In this document: in pieces, positions 38,715 to 48,535 of the stretch
Layout: each line of letters opens with the position of its first letter
Numbering within the stretch: position 1 is the first letter of the stretch
Assembly (NCBI RefSeq): GCF_019075875.1
Contig: NZ_JAHOOZ010000001.1
Span: 868,001 to 932,000 of the forward strand
From: Novosphingobium sp. G106
Lineage (GTDB): Bacteria; Pseudomonadota; Alphaproteobacteria; Sphingomonadales; Sphingomonadaceae
Reading direction: 5' to 3'
Length of the DNA: 64,000 bases
Notes under the pieces: model-generated
Told to the model about the DNA's origin: nothing
Seen by the model: the letters and a program-made list of their open reading frames with translations, nothing else
The model's database searches: none
Position numbers and translations under genes: made by a program

Positions 38715-39512
38715 ATGAGCAAAACCACAGGCACCGCCCTCATTACCGGAGCATCGACAGGGATCGGTGCGGTCTATGCGGACCGGCTGGCGCACCGCGG
38801 CCTGAATCTCGTTCTCGTCGCCCGCGACGTTGCCCGCATGCAGACCCTCGCCGAGCGCTTGCGCCACGAGACGGGCGTCGCGATTGAGATCATTCCGGCC
38901 GATCTCACTTCCGACGCAGACGTCGCCAAGGTCGAGCAGCGGCTGGCCGCGGGAGACATCACGCTGCTGGTCAACAATGCCGGCATGTCGCTCGATGGCT
39001 CGGTGCTCGAGAACGGCCCGGTCGAACTCGCCCGGATCATTGCGCTCAACGTCACCGCGCCGACGCGGCTCGCCGCTGCTTCGGCCAAAGCTTTCGTAGC
39101 CAAGGGTGAGGGCGCGATCGTCAACATCGCTTCGGTCCTCGCGCTCGCGCCCGAGATGTTCGACGGCGTCTATAGCGGCACCAAGGCCTTCCTGCTCAAC
39201 CTCAGCCAGGCGCTCTCGGCGCAGCTGTCGGACAAGGGCGTCTATACCCAGGCGGTGCTTCCGGGGGCCACGCGGACCGAGATATGGGAACGCTCGGGCA
39301 AGGACGTCGATGCCTTCCCCGAAGGCTTCGTCATGGACGTCGACGATCTCGTCGACGCCGCGCTCGTAGGCTTCGACCGGCGCGAGGCGGTGACCATCCC
39401 GCCGCTGGCCGACGAAAGCCAGTTCACGGCGATGCAGCAGGCCCGGCTGGCGATGGGGCCCAATCTGTCGAAGAGCGCGGTTGCCGATCGCTATGCGAAG
39501 GTCGCCGCCTAG
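38715..39512 (+). CDS. Short-chain dehydrogenase/reductase
   Basis: A 265-residue SDR with TGASTGIG (11-18), NNAG (87-90), catalytic S140, Y153 and K157. ATG 38715 has a GGAGA site and begins 'MSKTTGTALITGA'. The pairing with a divergent HxlR regulator is a common layout for enzymes that remove reactive aldehydes or quinones. It is not itself a quinone reductase by sequence. Confidence 0.9.
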   Translation: MSKTTGTALITGASTGIGAVYADRLAHRGLNLVLVARDVARMQTLAERLRHETGVAIEIIPADLTSDADVAKVEQRLAAGDITLLVNNAGMSLDGSVLENGPVELARIIALNVTAPTRLAAASAKAFVAKGEGAIVNIASVLALAPEMFDGVYSGTKAFLLNLSQALSAQLSDKGVYTQAVLPGATRTEIWERSGKDVDAFPEGFVMDVDDLVDAALVGFDRREAVTIPPLADESQFTAMQQARLAMGPNLSKSAVADRYAKVAA

Positions 39513-39565
39513 GCTCGCAATGACCGAAGTTTTGGCATAGTCTCCCGGCGTCTTTTGGGGGGACT

Positions 39566-40717
39566 ATGCCGATGCTGGGGAATTTCTTCCGCAATCTCGA
39601 ACGCGACCTGACCGCGCCGATCGAAGTGCGCGGCTTCGGGTCGGGCTGGTTCGCCGGCTTCTTCGCGCTGCTGTTCGCCATCTGCGGTTTCGGCATGGTC
39701 ATCGCGTTGCGCTATCCGGGCTGGTTCTCGATGCCCGAACTGCAGATGCTCAAGGATTGGCCCGAGTTCCGCGTCGCGATCCACATCATGCTGCTGGTTT
39801 CCTATGCGCTGGCGCTGCTTTCGCTGCTGCTGCGGCCGCGCAAGGCGCTCGGCGCGACGGCGCTGGTCATCGGGCTGACCGCGGCGCTGCTCGGCGGTTC
39901 GAACGTCCAGCCTGACGAGGCGAAGAGCTGGGGCATCTTCTTCGGGCTCGACTTCTTCGTCGTGAACCTGCTCGTCACCGGCTTCATGTTCGCCCCGATC
40001 GAGCGGTTCTTCCCGCACCGGCCGGCGCAGCGGCTGTTCCGCATCGAGTGGCGCGAGGACCTGTTCTACTACCTTATCAGCTCGATGATGGTGCAGGCGT
40101 TCACCTTCCTCGCGCTCGCCCCGCAGGCCTATGTCAACGCGCATACCAGCGGCTGGGGCGACTTCCGGCTGTGGGTCGCCTCGCTGCCGGCAGTGGTCCA
40201 GTTCGTCGCGGTGATCGTGCTCTCGGACCTGTTCCAGTACTGGTACCACCGCGCGTTCCACAAGGTGCCGTTCCTCTGGGGCTTCCACGCGGTGCACCAT
40301 TCGGCGCCGGCGATGGACTGGCTGGCCGGGGCGCGGATGCATTTCGTCGAGATCGTGCTGCTACGCGGCGTGACCTCGCTGCCGCTGTTCACGCTCGGCT
40401 TCAGCCCGGCGGTGATGCAGGCCTATATCGGCTTCGTCTATGTCTATTCCTCGCTGCTCCACGCCAACCTGGGCGGCGATTTCAACCGGTTGGGGCAGTG
40501 GGTGGCGACGCCGCGGTTCCACCACTGGCACCACGGGCTCGAGCAGGAGGCGGTCGATGTGAACTTCGCGATCCACCTGCCGCTGCTCGACAAGCTGTTT
40601 GGCACCTTCCACCTGCCCGAGGGCCGCTGGCCCAAGGACTACGGCGTGCCCGAGGCTGTGCCCAAGGGCTATTGGGCGCAGATGAAGTATCCGTTTGTGC
40701 GCAAGCAGCCCGACTAG
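39566..40717 (+). CDS. Sterol desaturase / fatty acid hydroxylase superfamily membrane protein
   Basis: A 383-residue integral membrane di-iron enzyme. The histidine boxes are 'HRAFH' (about 229-233), 'HAVHH' (about 241-245) and 'FHHWHH' (about 313-318), the usual set for this superfamily. Five or six membrane segments lie mainly in the first 220 residues. It would hydroxylate or desaturate a lipid, carotenoid or sterol-like substrate using O2. It reads alone; no partner reductase is next to it. Confidence 0.9.
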   Translation: MPMLGNFFRNLERDLTAPIEVRGFGSGWFAGFFALLFAICGFGMVIALRYPGWFSMPELQMLKDWPEFRVAIHIMLLVSYALALLSLLLRPRKALGATALVIGLTAALLGGSNVQPDEAKSWGIFFGLDFFVVNLLVTGFMFAPIERFFPHRPAQRLFRIEWREDLFYYLISSMMVQAFTFLALAPQAYVNAHTSGWGDFRLWVASLPAVVQFVAVIVLSDLFQYWYHRAFHKVPFLWGFHAVHHSAPAMDWLAGARMHFVEIVLLRGVTSLPLFTLGFSPAVMQAYIGFVYVYSSLLHANLGGDFNRLGQWVATPRFHHWHHGLEQEAVDVNFAIHLPLLDKLFGTFHLPEGRWPKDYGVPEAVPKGYWAQMKYPFVRKQPD

Positions 40718-40741
40718 AGATCAATTTTGACTGAACCAACT

Positions 40742-40835
40742 TCGTCACCCCGGACTTGATCCGGGGTCCCGCTCATAGCGTTCGGGCGTAAGGTCGAAAC
40801 AGCAGCGGGATCCCGGATCAAGCCCGGGATGACGA
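40742..40835. repeat. Dispersed palindromic intergenic repeat, type A, copy 2
   Basis: The arm TCGTCACCCCGGACT (40742 on) and the opposite arm ending CCCGGGATGACGA (40805-40835) match copy 1 at 13616-13711, with an unrelated middle. It lies between two convergent genes. Confidence 0.85.
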
Positions 40836-40862
40836 TATCAGTGTAGGGTCGTCATGCTCGAA

Positions 40863-40890
40863 ATCCTCCCCGAGCGAGCTCGGGGAGGAT
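40863..40890 (-). terminator. Hairpin after minus-strand TonB receptor
   Basis: Perfect 13-bp arms, ATCCTCCCCGAGC (40863-40875) and GCTCGGGGAGGAT (40878-40890), with a 2-base centre. It lies 6 bp after the receptor stop on the minus strand. The T tail is short (TTTC), so it may be a dispersed palindrome acting as a terminator. Confidence 0.6.
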
Positions 40891-40896
40891 CGCCGC

Positions 40897-43116
40897 TCAG
40901 TACTTGAACACCAGGTCCGCGCCCCAGCGCATCGGCGGCGCCTGGTAGAGGTTGATGAACAGCGGCGCGACGTAGGTCGCGGTCAGCGAGTACTTCTCGT
41001 TGGTCAGGTTCTTGCCCCAGAGCGAGACCGTGACCGCGCCATCCTCGCGCGGCGACCAGGTGACGCTGGCGTCGAGCAGATGATAGGCCGCAGCGAAGTA
41101 GTTGCCCGCGTCGTTGGCAGGCGTCTTGTCGCTGTAGTTGAACGACACGCGGCTGGTCAGCACGCCGGCCGAGCCCAGCGACAGATCGTGCGTCGCCGCC
41201 AAGGTATAGGTCCACTTCGGCGCGCGGATCAGCTGCTTGCCGCTGAGGTTGGTGCCCACGCCGGGCAGGATGTAGTCCTTGTACTTGGCGTCGAGGTAGC
41301 CGACGTTGGCCGTCAGCGCGAGGTTGCGGACCGGCAGGAAGGTCGTCTCCAACTCGGCGCCGTTGACCGTGGCCTTGGCGACGTTGGCGATGAAGTTGAC
41401 CAGGCCCTGATTCACCGTACGCTGCAGGCCGTCGTAATTGTTGTGGAACGCCGCCACGTTGACGCGGGCCCTGCCGTCGAGGAACTCGGTCTTGATGCCG
41501 CCTTCCAGCGCCCTGACCACTTCCTGCTCATAGGGGCCGGAGGATTCGAAAGCGGCGTTCGGCGTGGCGGGATTGAAGCGCGCGCCCGTGGTGCGGATGT
41601 TGAAGCCGCCGCTGCGGAAGCCCTTGGTCCAGCTGGCATAGACCATGACGCCGGGCGTCGCCTTCCAGTTCACGCCGACCTTGGGCGTGAAGTTCGACCA
41701 GGTCTTGCTGCCTTCGGGGAACAGCGGGCAGATGATGCCCGTCTGCGTGGTCGTCGTGAGCGTGCATTCCGGAGTACGGCCGGTCGAAGCGCTCTTCTTT
41801 TCCCAGGTATAGCGGCCGCCGGCGGTCAGGAAGACATTGGGCACGATCTGATAGTCGCCCTGGGCGAAGACCGACCAGGTGTGATGGTTGAGCACGCCGC
41901 GCGAGCGCTGGTTCGAATTGCCGAAGAAGATCACATGGTAGAACTGCTCCATGCGCTGCTCGAAGTAGTAGGCGCCGATCGTGTAATCCAGTTTGTCGCC
42001 GAAGGCCTTGCCGGCATAGCGCAGCTCCTCGCTGAACTGGTGCTGGCCCATCTGGTTGATTGCGCGGGCGGTCTCGGTCTGCGACCCGTCGGTGTCGCCG
42101 GTCGAGAAATAGTCGACCTTGCGGTAACCGGTGATCGAAGTCAGCGTGCCGGGGCCGACCTCGAAATTGGCGTCGAGCACCACCTGCTTCCATTCGATGT
42201 CGGTCTTGCCGTCGAAGTTCATCGACAGGTTCTCGGCGCCCTGCGGCTCGCGCACGCCGCTCTTGTAGAGCGTCTGCGTCGGATCCTCGATGAAGCGGCT
42301 GGCGACGCCGTCACCGTTGGTCTTGCCGTATTCGCCGATCAGCGTGATGTCGACTGCGGTGCTCGGCCGGAAGCGGATCATCGGGCGCACCGCGAAGGTT
42401 TCGTCCGCGCCGTGGCGGCGCTTGGTCGTGAGGTTGTGCCAGTCGCCGTCGTAGTCGCTGTACTGGGTGAATATCTTGGCGGAGACCGTGTCCGATAGCG
42501 GACCCTGGACGCCGAAGGCACCGACGATGCGATTGCCGCTGCCTGCGCCGACTTTCACCAGGCCGCTAAAGTCGCCATCGGGCCGGCGCGAGCGCATGAC
42601 GACGGCGCCCCCGGTGACGTTGCGGCCGAACAGCGTGCCTTGCGGCCCGCGCAGCACTTCGACCGATTCCAGGTCGAGCGTTTCCTGTAGCCCGCCCAGG
42701 TTCGCGCCAATGTAGATGCCGTCGACGAAAGTGCCGACGGTCGGCTCGACCGAGGCGATCGTCGAATTGAAGCCCATGCCGCGGATCGTGTAGTTCGAGA
42801 CGCCCGGGAAGGCGCCGCCGTCATCGAGCCTGACGTTGGGAATGGTCATGCCGACGTCGGTGAGGTCCTGCGCGAACATCGCTTCGATCTGCGCGCCGCT
42901 GACCGCGGTCAGCGCGATCGGCACGTCCTGCGCGCGTTCGGCCGCGCTCTTCTTGCGCGCGCGGACGACGATGTCCTCGATCAGCGATTGGGCCGAACCC
43001 TGCCGGGCCTCGGCCTGGTCGGAATCCTTGGCGGCATTGTCCTGCGCTTGCGCCGGAACGGCGAAGATCAGCGCCGAGGCGCCGGCAAGATAAACGAACC
43101 GGTTATGAAGTTTCAT
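40897..43116 (-). CDS. TonB-dependent outer-membrane receptor
   Basis: A 739-residue receptor with a signal peptide ending 'PAQAQ' (about residue 25). The plug domain has 'IEDIVVRARKKSAAERAQDVPIAL', 'VEVLRGPQGTLFG' and 'NVTGGAVVM', and the barrel ends 'ADLVFKY' with a terminal aromatic residue. GGGGGGAG precedes the ATG. It is intact, unlike the receptor at 18088. No transporter or enzyme gene is directly beside it. The 152-bp gap 43117-43268 should hold its promoter. Confidence 0.93.
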   Translation of the reverse strand: MKLHNRFVYLAGASALIFAVPAQAQDNAAKDSDQAEARQGSAQSLIEDIVVRARKKSAAERAQDVPIALTAVSGAQIEAMFAQDLTDVGMTIPNVRLDDGGAFPGVSNYTIRGMGFNSTIASVEPTVGTFVDGIYIGANLGGLQETLDLESVEVLRGPQGTLFGRNVTGGAVVMRSRRPDGDFSGLVKVGAGSGNRIVGAFGVQGPLSDTVSAKIFTQYSDYDGDWHNLTTKRRHGADETFAVRPMIRFRPSTAVDITLIGEYGKTNGDGVASRFIEDPTQTLYKSGVREPQGAENLSMNFDGKTDIEWKQVVLDANFEVGPGTLTSITGYRKVDYFSTGDTDGSQTETARAINQMGQHQFSEELRYAGKAFGDKLDYTIGAYYFEQRMEQFYHVIFFGNSNQRSRGVLNHHTWSVFAQGDYQIVPNVFLTAGGRYTWEKKSASTGRTPECTLTTTTQTGIICPLFPEGSKTWSNFTPKVGVNWKATPGVMVYASWTKGFRSGGFNIRTTGARFNPATPNAAFESSGPYEQEVVRALEGGIKTEFLDGRARVNVAAFHNNYDGLQRTVNQGLVNFIANVAKATVNGAELETTFLPVRNLALTANVGYLDAKYKDYILPGVGTNLSGKQLIRAPKWTYTLAATHDLSLGSAGVLTSRVSFNYSDKTPANDAGNYFAAAYHLLDASVTWSPREDGAVTVSLWGKNLTNEKYSLTATYVAPLFINLYQAPPMRWGADLVFKY

Positions 43117-43268
43117 ATGCTCCCCCCTTCAAAATTGCTTTTGTAGAGCGAGCAACTACCGGCTGGACCTGCCTCGGCAATGCGGCTTCGGGACTTTGGC
43201 CGTTACAGGCAAGACCGATTGCCCTGCCGATTCATCTTGCCGATGTTTACGGTATTGCGTGGATCAGA

Positions 43269-44231
43269 TCACCAGTGCTTTGCCCAATCGGGCAACTGAC
43301 CGGGGCGGCTCGACCGTGCCCGCACGCCTGTACGCTTGCGCAGCCAGAGGATCGACCAGTCGCCGTTGACCAGCCTTGCGGCCAGCCGCAAGCCGGCGCG
43401 GCGGCAGGCTGCGCGCACCATTTGCTCCTGCGTTTCGAGCAGGCCGGCGAGCAGAAGCTGCCCGCCGGGGACCAGTGCATCGGCGAAGTGGGGCGCGAGT
43501 TCGATCAGCGGACCGGCGAGGATATTGGCGATCAGCAGGTCATAGGGCCCGCGTACCTGCAGCACAGGGTGAGCCATCCCGTCGGCCACGGCCATGACCA
43601 GTTCGCCGGAGCCGGCGCCCATCGGTACCGCGTTCAGCCCCGCATTCTCCTCGACCACGCCGACGCAGACATCGTCGATGTCGCTCGCCGTCGCCAGCGC
43701 CTGCGGCCAGAGATCGAGCGCGGCGAAAGCGAGCAAGCCGGTGCCCGTGCCGATGTCGGCCAGATTGCGCACGACGACGCCCTGGCGCTTCATATGTGTC
43801 AGCATGGCAAGGCAGCCGGCGGTCGTTGCGTGCTGGCCGGTGCCGAAGGCGCGGCTGGCGGGAATGACGAAGTCGCGCACCCCCGCCACGGCGAGCGGCG
43901 CATGCTCGGGCGTATGGACATGAAAGCGCCCCGCGCGGATCGGTTCGAGCCCCTGCTGGCTTTGCGTCACCCAGTCGGTTTCGGGCAGTTCCTCGATCGT
44001 CAGCGCCGGCGCGCCATCGGCGAACAGTGCGGCGACGGCTGCCTTGTCGACCCTGTCGGGCTTGCGTGGCAGCCAGACTTCGAGCCGCCAGTCCTCGGGC
44101 TTATCCTCGGCAATCTCGCTGCCTGATAGCACCATTTCGGGATCCCAGGCGATGACATCCTCGTGCGCGACGAGCGCGGCCTCGACGACGGGGCGGGCGG
44201 CGAAGGCGGTGATTTTCCAGGAACGGCTCAT
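43269..44231 (-). CDS. prmA: Ribosomal protein L11 methyltransferase
   Basis: A 320-residue SAM-dependent methyltransferase that trimethylates ribosomal protein L11. Family marks are 'PASRAFGTGQHATTAGCL', 'LADIGTGTGLLAFAAL', 'ASDIDDVCVGVVEENA' and 'YDLLIANILAGPLIELAPHFA'. I chose ATG 44231 ('MSRSWKI') over an upstream in-frame start, which would add 21 residues without homology. It is convergent with no gene and sits alone. Confidence 0.92.
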   Translation of the reverse strand: MSRSWKITAFAARPVVEAALVAHEDVIAWDPEMVLSGSEIAEDKPEDWRLEVWLPRKPDRVDKAAVAALFADGAPALTIEELPETDWVTQSQQGLEPIRAGRFHVHTPEHAPLAVAGVRDFVIPASRAFGTGQHATTAGCLAMLTHMKRQGVVVRNLADIGTGTGLLAFAALDLWPQALATASDIDDVCVGVVEENAGLNAVPMGAGSGELVMAVADGMAHPVLQVRGPYDLLIANILAGPLIELAPHFADALVPGGQLLLAGLLETQEQMVRAACRRAGLRLAARLVNGDWSILWLRKRTGVRARSSRPGQLPDWAKHW

Positions 44232-44364
44232 CGCGCCTCCATAGGCAGCGCCGGGGCCAAGGCCAAGACAAGCTGGCCGACTGGCTTGCACCACCCGACG
44301 ATTTGGCTAAGGGGAGCGGGAACGGCAGCGCGTAACGGCTGTCAAACAACGGGGATTCGAGAAA

Positions 44365-44766
44365 ATGGCTCAAGCCAGCCCTTCGGGTAGGAACCGTCCG
44401 CTTTCGCCGCATCTGCAGATCTGGCGTTGGGGACCGGCAATGGCGGTGTCGATCCTGCACCGCGTTTCGGGCAACGGCCTGGCGGTCGTCGGACTCGGCG
44501 TGCTGCTCTGGTGGCTCGGCGCTCTGGTGGGCGGTCCAGACTCCTACGCCGCGTTCCAGGGCCACGCTTCGTCGTGGTACGGCATGGTCGTGCTGGTCGG
44601 CATTTCCTGGGCCTTCTTCAACCACATGGCCTCGGGCATTCGCCACTTCTTCCTCGACGTGGGCGCGAATTTCGAGCTGAACAGCAACGCGCTGTGGTCG
44701 GTCCTCACGCCGATTATCGGCATCGTTCTCACCGCCGCCTTCTGGGCGGCCCTGCTGCTGCGCTGA
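44365..44766 (+). CDS. sdhC: Succinate dehydrogenase cytochrome b556 subunit
   Basis: A 133-residue membrane anchor of complex II with three membrane helices. 'RPLSPHLQIW' and 'SILHRVSG' begin the family pattern, and 'HMASGIRH' carries the heme-b ligand H87. First gene of sdhCDA; the next gene starts 14 bp later. Confidence 0.94.
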   Translation: MAQASPSGRNRPLSPHLQIWRWGPAMAVSILHRVSGNGLAVVGLGVLLWWLGALVGGPDSYAAFQGHASSWYGMVVLVGISWAFFNHMASGIRHFFLDVGANFELNSNALWSVLTPIIGIVLTAAFWAALLLR

Positions 44767-44780
44767 GAGGAACCAGGCAA

Positions 44781-45164
44781 ATGGGTAACGGAACCTCGAT
44801 CGGCCGCGTGCGCGGCCTCGGCTCGGCAAAATCGGGCTCGCACCACTGGCTGGTGCAGCGCTTCACCGCGATCGGCAATCTCGTGCTGGTGCTGTGGTTC
44901 GTCGTCTCACTGCTGATGATGCACCACTTCGACTACCAGACCGTGCGCGAATGGCTGGTCAGGCCGCTACCGGCGACGGCGATGGCGCTGCTGATCATCT
45001 CCACCTTCTGGCACGCCCGGCTCGGCATGCAGGTCGCGATGGAGGACTACGTCCACGATGACGGCAACAAATTCGCGCTGATTGCGCTGTTGAACCTCCT
45101 CGCCTTTGGCGGCGCCGCCTTCGGCCTGTTCTGTGTCATTCGTCTGGCGCTGGGAGGCGCTTAA
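44781..45164 (+). CDS. sdhD: Succinate dehydrogenase hydrophobic membrane anchor subunit
   Basis: A 127-residue anchor subunit with three membrane helices. '[15 protein letters not shown]' gives the second heme ligand H78 and the quinone-site 'DY' at 89-90. ATG 44781 with a GAGAGGAA site is chosen; a longer frame from 44427 is only overlap with sdhC. sdhA follows after 2 bp. Confidence 0.94.
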   Translation: MGNGTSIGRVRGLGSAKSGSHHWLVQRFTAIGNLVLVLWFVVSLLMMHHFDYQTVREWLVRPLPATAMALLIISTFWHARLGMQVAMEDYVHDDGNKFALIALLNLLAFGGAAFGLFCVIRLALGGA

Positions 45165-45166
45165 TC

Positions 45167-46990
45167 ATGGCTTCCAACGCCTCGGGTCAGCCCGCTTACA
45201 AGATCATCGACCACACCTATGACACCGTCGTCGTCGGCGCTGGCGGCTCGGGCCTGCGCGCCACGATGGGCAGCGCCGAGGCCGGTCTCAAGACCGCCTG
45301 CATCACCAAGGTGTTCCCGACGCGCAGCCACACCGTCGCGGCGCAGGGCGGCATCGCCGCCTCGCTGCAGAACAACAGCCCCGACCACTGGACCTGGCAC
45401 ATGTTCGACACGGTCAAGGGCTCCGACTGGCTCGGCGACCAGGACGCGATCGAATACATGGTCCGCGAGGCACCTGCGGCCGTCTACGAGCTCGAGCACG
45501 CGGGCGTGCCTTTCAGCCGCAACGAGAACGGCACGATCTACCAGCGCCCGTTCGGCGGCCACATGCAGAACATGGGCGAAGGTCCGCCGGTCCAGCGCAC
45601 CTGCGCCGCGGCCGACCGTACCGGCCACGCCATGCTCCACGCGCTCTATCAGCAGAGCCTGAAGTACGACGCAGACTTCTTCATCGAATACTTCGCGATC
45701 GACCTGATCATGAAGGACGGCGTCTGCGTCGGCGTGATCGCGCTGTGCATGGATGACGGCACGATCCACCGCTTCAAGGCGAAGGCCGTGGTCCTGGCGA
45801 CCGGCGGCTACGGCCGCTGCTACTTCACCGCGACTTCGGCGCACACCTGCACCGGCGACGGTGGTGGCATGGTGCTGCGCGCGGGCCTGCCGCTGCAGGA
45901 CATGGAATTTGTCCAGTTCCACCCGACCGGCATCTACGGCGCCGGCGTGCTCATCACCGAGGGCGCGCGCGGCGAGGGCGGCTACCTGACCAACTCCGAA
46001 GGCGAGCGCTTCATGGAGCGCTATGCGCCGAGCGCGAAGGATCTCGCCTCGCGCGACGTCGTCAGCCGTTCGATGGCGATGGAAATTCGGGAGGGCCGCG
46101 GCGTCGGCCCGAACAAGGACTACATCTACCTGCACCTCGATCACATCGATCCCAAGGTGCTGGGCGAGCGCCTGCCGGGCATCACCGAGAGCGGCAAGAT
46201 TTTTGCGGGGGTCGACCTCACAAGGCAGCCGCTTCCCGTGGTTCCTACCGTCCACTACAACATGGGCGGCATTCCGACGAACTACCACGGCGAAGTCATG
46301 ACCATCGGCGCCGACGGCAACCCGGAAACGGTCGTCCCCGGCCTGTTCGCCGTGGGCGAGGCTGCCTGCGTCTCGGTGCACGGCGCCAACCGCCTCGGCT
46401 CGAACTCGCTGATCGACCTCGTCGTCTTCGGCCGCGCCACCGGCCACCGCCTGCGCGACACGATCAAGCCGGGCACCGCGCATGACGAGCTGCCCAAGGA
46501 TTCGGCCGATCTCGCGCTGACCCGTCTCGACCACTTCCGCAACGCCAAGGGCGGCTCGCCCACGGCGCAGGTGCGGCTCGAGATGCAGCGCAACATGACC
46601 GCGCATGCCGCCGTGTTCCGCACCGACGAACTGATGGTCGAAGGCAAGAAGCAGCTCGCCAAGACCTACGAGCGGATGCAGGACCTGCACGTGTCCGACA
46701 AGGGCCTGATCTGGAACTCGGACCTCGTTGAGACGATGGAACTCGACAACCTGATCAGCCAGGCCTCGGTCACGCTCCACGGCGCCCAGAACCGCAAGGA
46801 AAGCCGCGGCGCCCATGCGCACGAGGACTTCCCTGAGCGCGACGACGCCAACTGGATGAAGCACACCGTCGCCTGGTTCGACGGCTGGGGCGGCAAGGGC
46901 GGCGGCGTCAAGCTCGACTACCGCCCGGTCCACGAATACACGCTGACCGACGACGTTTCGTACATCAAGCCGAAGAAGCGGGTGTACTGA
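45167..46990 (+). CDS. sdhA: Succinate dehydrogenase flavoprotein subunit
   Basis: A 607-residue FAD subunit that oxidises succinate to fumarate. It has the dinucleotide-binding '[12 protein letters not shown]', H55 in '[10 protein letters not shown]' for covalent FAD, 'GHMQNMGEG', 'HPTGIYG', 'TEGARGEGG' and '[19 protein letters not shown]'. It is the last gene of the operon: a strong terminator comes 27 bp after its stop and no sdhB follows, so the iron-sulfur subunit must be encoded elsewhere. Confidence 0.96.
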   Translation: MASNASGQPAYKIIDHTYDTVVVGAGGSGLRATMGSAEAGLKTACITKVFPTRSHTVAAQGGIAASLQNNSPDHWTWHMFDTVKGSDWLGDQDAIEYMVREAPAAVYELEHAGVPFSRNENGTIYQRPFGGHMQNMGEGPPVQRTCAAADRTGHAMLHALYQQSLKYDADFFIEYFAIDLIMKDGVCVGVIALCMDDGTIHRFKAKAVVLATGGYGRCYFTATSAHTCTGDGGGMVLRAGLPLQDMEFVQFHPTGIYGAGVLITEGARGEGGYLTNSEGERFMERYAPSAKDLASRDVVSRSMAMEIREGRGVGPNKDYIYLHLDHIDPKVLGERLPGITESGKIFAGVDLTRQPLPVVPTVHYNMGGIPTNYHGEVMTIGADGNPETVVPGLFAVGEAACVSVHGANRLGSNSLIDLVVFGRATGHRLRDTIKPGTAHDELPKDSADLALTRLDHFRNAKGGSPTAQVRLEMQRNMTAHAAVFRTDELMVEGKKQLAKTYERMQDLHVSDKGLIWNSDLVETMELDNLISQASVTLHGAQNRKESRGAHAHEDFPERDDANWMKHTVAWFDGWGGKGGGVKLDYRPVHEYTLTDDVSYIKPKKRVY

Positions 46991-47016
46991 AGCGGGGCTT
47001 TAGGACGGAAAACGGG

Positions 47017-47045
47017 AAGGCCGGGGCGATGCTCCGGCCTTTTTG
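47017..47045 (+). terminator. Rho-independent terminator after sdhA
   Basis: An 11-bp stem, AAGGCCGGGGC (47017-47027) with GCTCCGGCCTT (47031-47041) including one G-T wobble, with a GAT loop and a T5 tail. Confidence 0.9.
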
Positions 47046-47129
47046 TATTTCTGCTGGCGCCGGCTAAGCCGGACGTTCGCGCTCCCATTTGCCTTCGAAA
47101 CCGGGCCTCTGTTTATCGTTTGGTTCTGC

Positions 47130-48041
47130 TCAGGCCAGAATATTCACTGCCCGCGCGGCGACGAGCGCTATCGTCAAAAGAGAAATCCCGGACTGCGCCA
47201 TCATCAGGAGCTTGGCGCGTCTGGATAGCGGCAGAGTGTCAGTTGGCGAGAAGGCGGTAGCATTGGTGAATGCCAGAAAGAGATAGTCGATGAATCCGGG
47301 GGACCAGTCCTCGCCCGGATCTCCGACCGTTGCCTGCGCAAACAGAAAATCCGGTTTGCAGCGACGGGTCAGTCCTCTTGCTGCGGGGCCGCCGCGATCG
47401 AGCGTCCAGTACCAGAGCGCGAATGCTGCAATGTTGATCACCCAGATTTTCAGCGCGTCGAGCAGCAACTCTTCGCCATTGGCTCCTACGTGTCCGACCA
47501 ATAGCGCGTGGACCACCTTCATCAGCGAAAGCGAATTGATCACTGTGATCACGCCGGTCAGGATCACGGCCAGCCCGCGGACGGCGCGCCGGCGTTTCGC
47601 GATCAAATGCCAGTGATGCTCTGCGCAGGCTTTAACGGCGAGGTCCTGCGCCCAGGCGGTGGCGACTGAAAGCGGCACGAGAAGCGCGACCTCGATTGCC
47701 GGAGCAAGCCAGATGGGGCCGACCGTTACCGGGCTGCCAAGCATTAGCTGAAGCGCTACGATGACTACGACCATGGACCGCGCCATCCAGAAGTCGAGAG
47801 CATGAGTGTGGATTGCCCGCAACGGATGGTGCACGCCTGCCTCCGTCAATTCGCCCCTCCGCCGCCATTCGAGCCAAAAACTATCGGCAGATCGTTGAGA
47901 AGGATGGGGCCTGAGCAATCTCCCAACGATGGAGCCGATGTTAACGTTCAGCAATATGCGTGACCGCAAGCGGCCGAGGCAACTGCCGCCGACATCTTGG
48001 ACTTTCGGCGCGGGCTCCAACGTTGTCCGAGCTGCCGTCAT
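47130..48041 (-). CDS. Multi-pass membrane protein, DUF1345/ion-channel-like
   Basis: A protein of up to 303 residues with about five membrane segments. The ending 'DYLFLAFTNATAFSPTDTLPLSRRAKLLMMAQ...ARAVNIL' (with a gap) is a pattern seen in DUF1345-like and channel-like membrane proteins of many soil bacteria. The function is not known. The start is uncertain; the first 45 residues ('MTAARTTLEPAPK') lack clear family sequence, so a later start is possible. The base composition of 47060-48180 is a little less GC-rich than its surroundings. Nothing is seen in 48042-48178. Confidence 0.7.
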   Translation of the reverse strand: MTAARTTLEPAPKVQDVGGSCLGRLRSRILLNVNIGSIVGRLLRPHPSQRSADSFWLEWRRRGELTEAGVHHPLRAIHTHALDFWMARSMVVVIVALQLMLGSPVTVGPIWLAPAIEVALLVPLSVATAWAQDLAVKACAEHHWHLIAKRRRAVRGLAVILTGVITVINSLSLMKVVHALLVGHVGANGEELLLDALKIWVINIAAFALWYWTLDRGGPAARGLTRRCKPDFLFAQATVGDPGEDWSPGFIDYLFLAFTNATAFSPTDTLPLSRRAKLLMMAQSGISLLTIALVAARAVNILA

Positions 48042-48178
48042 ACTTCAAGCAGGCTCTGGTCGAACCACACATCTTCGTGGCCCTCAGCGACAAGGAAGCG
48101 CCAGCCACACGGAAGAGCGAGGTGTGGGATCGCCGCCGAACATTCCGGACGATCACTCAAACAGCGCTCGATCTCGCC

Positions 48179-48535
48179 TTATCGCCCAACCCCCAAGTCC
48201 GCGATCAGCCCCAGGATCTGTTCATGGCGGAACGGCTTCTTGATCGACCGTTCGTGCGCGTAGAGGTCGCTGCCCTGGTCGGAATAGCCGGACGCATAGA
48301 TCACCCGGATCGCGGGAATGACCTGCCGCGCGCGCCGGCCCAGGCCCCAGCCGTCGGTCTCTCCGGGCATCCGGATGTCGGTCAACAGCAGGTCGAAGGC
48401 CTTGTCCTTCTCTATGAGGCGCAGGGCTTCGTCGGCCGTGGCGATCGGGGTCACGGCGTAGCCGGATTCGCTCAGTTCCTCGAACATCAGTTCGCGCAGC
48501 AGCATTTCGTCTTCGACAAGCAGGATCCGGATCAT
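48179..48535 (-). CDS. Single-domain response regulator (CheY-like)
   Basis: A 118-residue receiver domain with no output domain. The acidic pair is E8/D9, the phosphoacceptor is D53 ('LLLTDIRMPGE') and the conserved lysine is in 'SIKKPFRHEQ'. Its ATG at 48535 overlaps the stop of the histidine kinase gene as ATGA, so the two are made together and form a two-component pair. Without an output domain it must act by protein contact or in a phosphorelay. Confidence 0.92.
   Translation of the reverse strand: MIRILLVEDEMLLRELMFEELSESGYAVTPIATADEALRLIEKDKAFDLLLTDIRMPGETDGWGLGRRARQVIPAIRVIYASGYSDQGSDLYAHERSIKKPFRHEQILGLIADLGVGR

Noticed and set aside
45161..46933. 590-codon minus-strand frame over sdhA
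   Set aside because: Shadow of sdhA with no recognisable domain.
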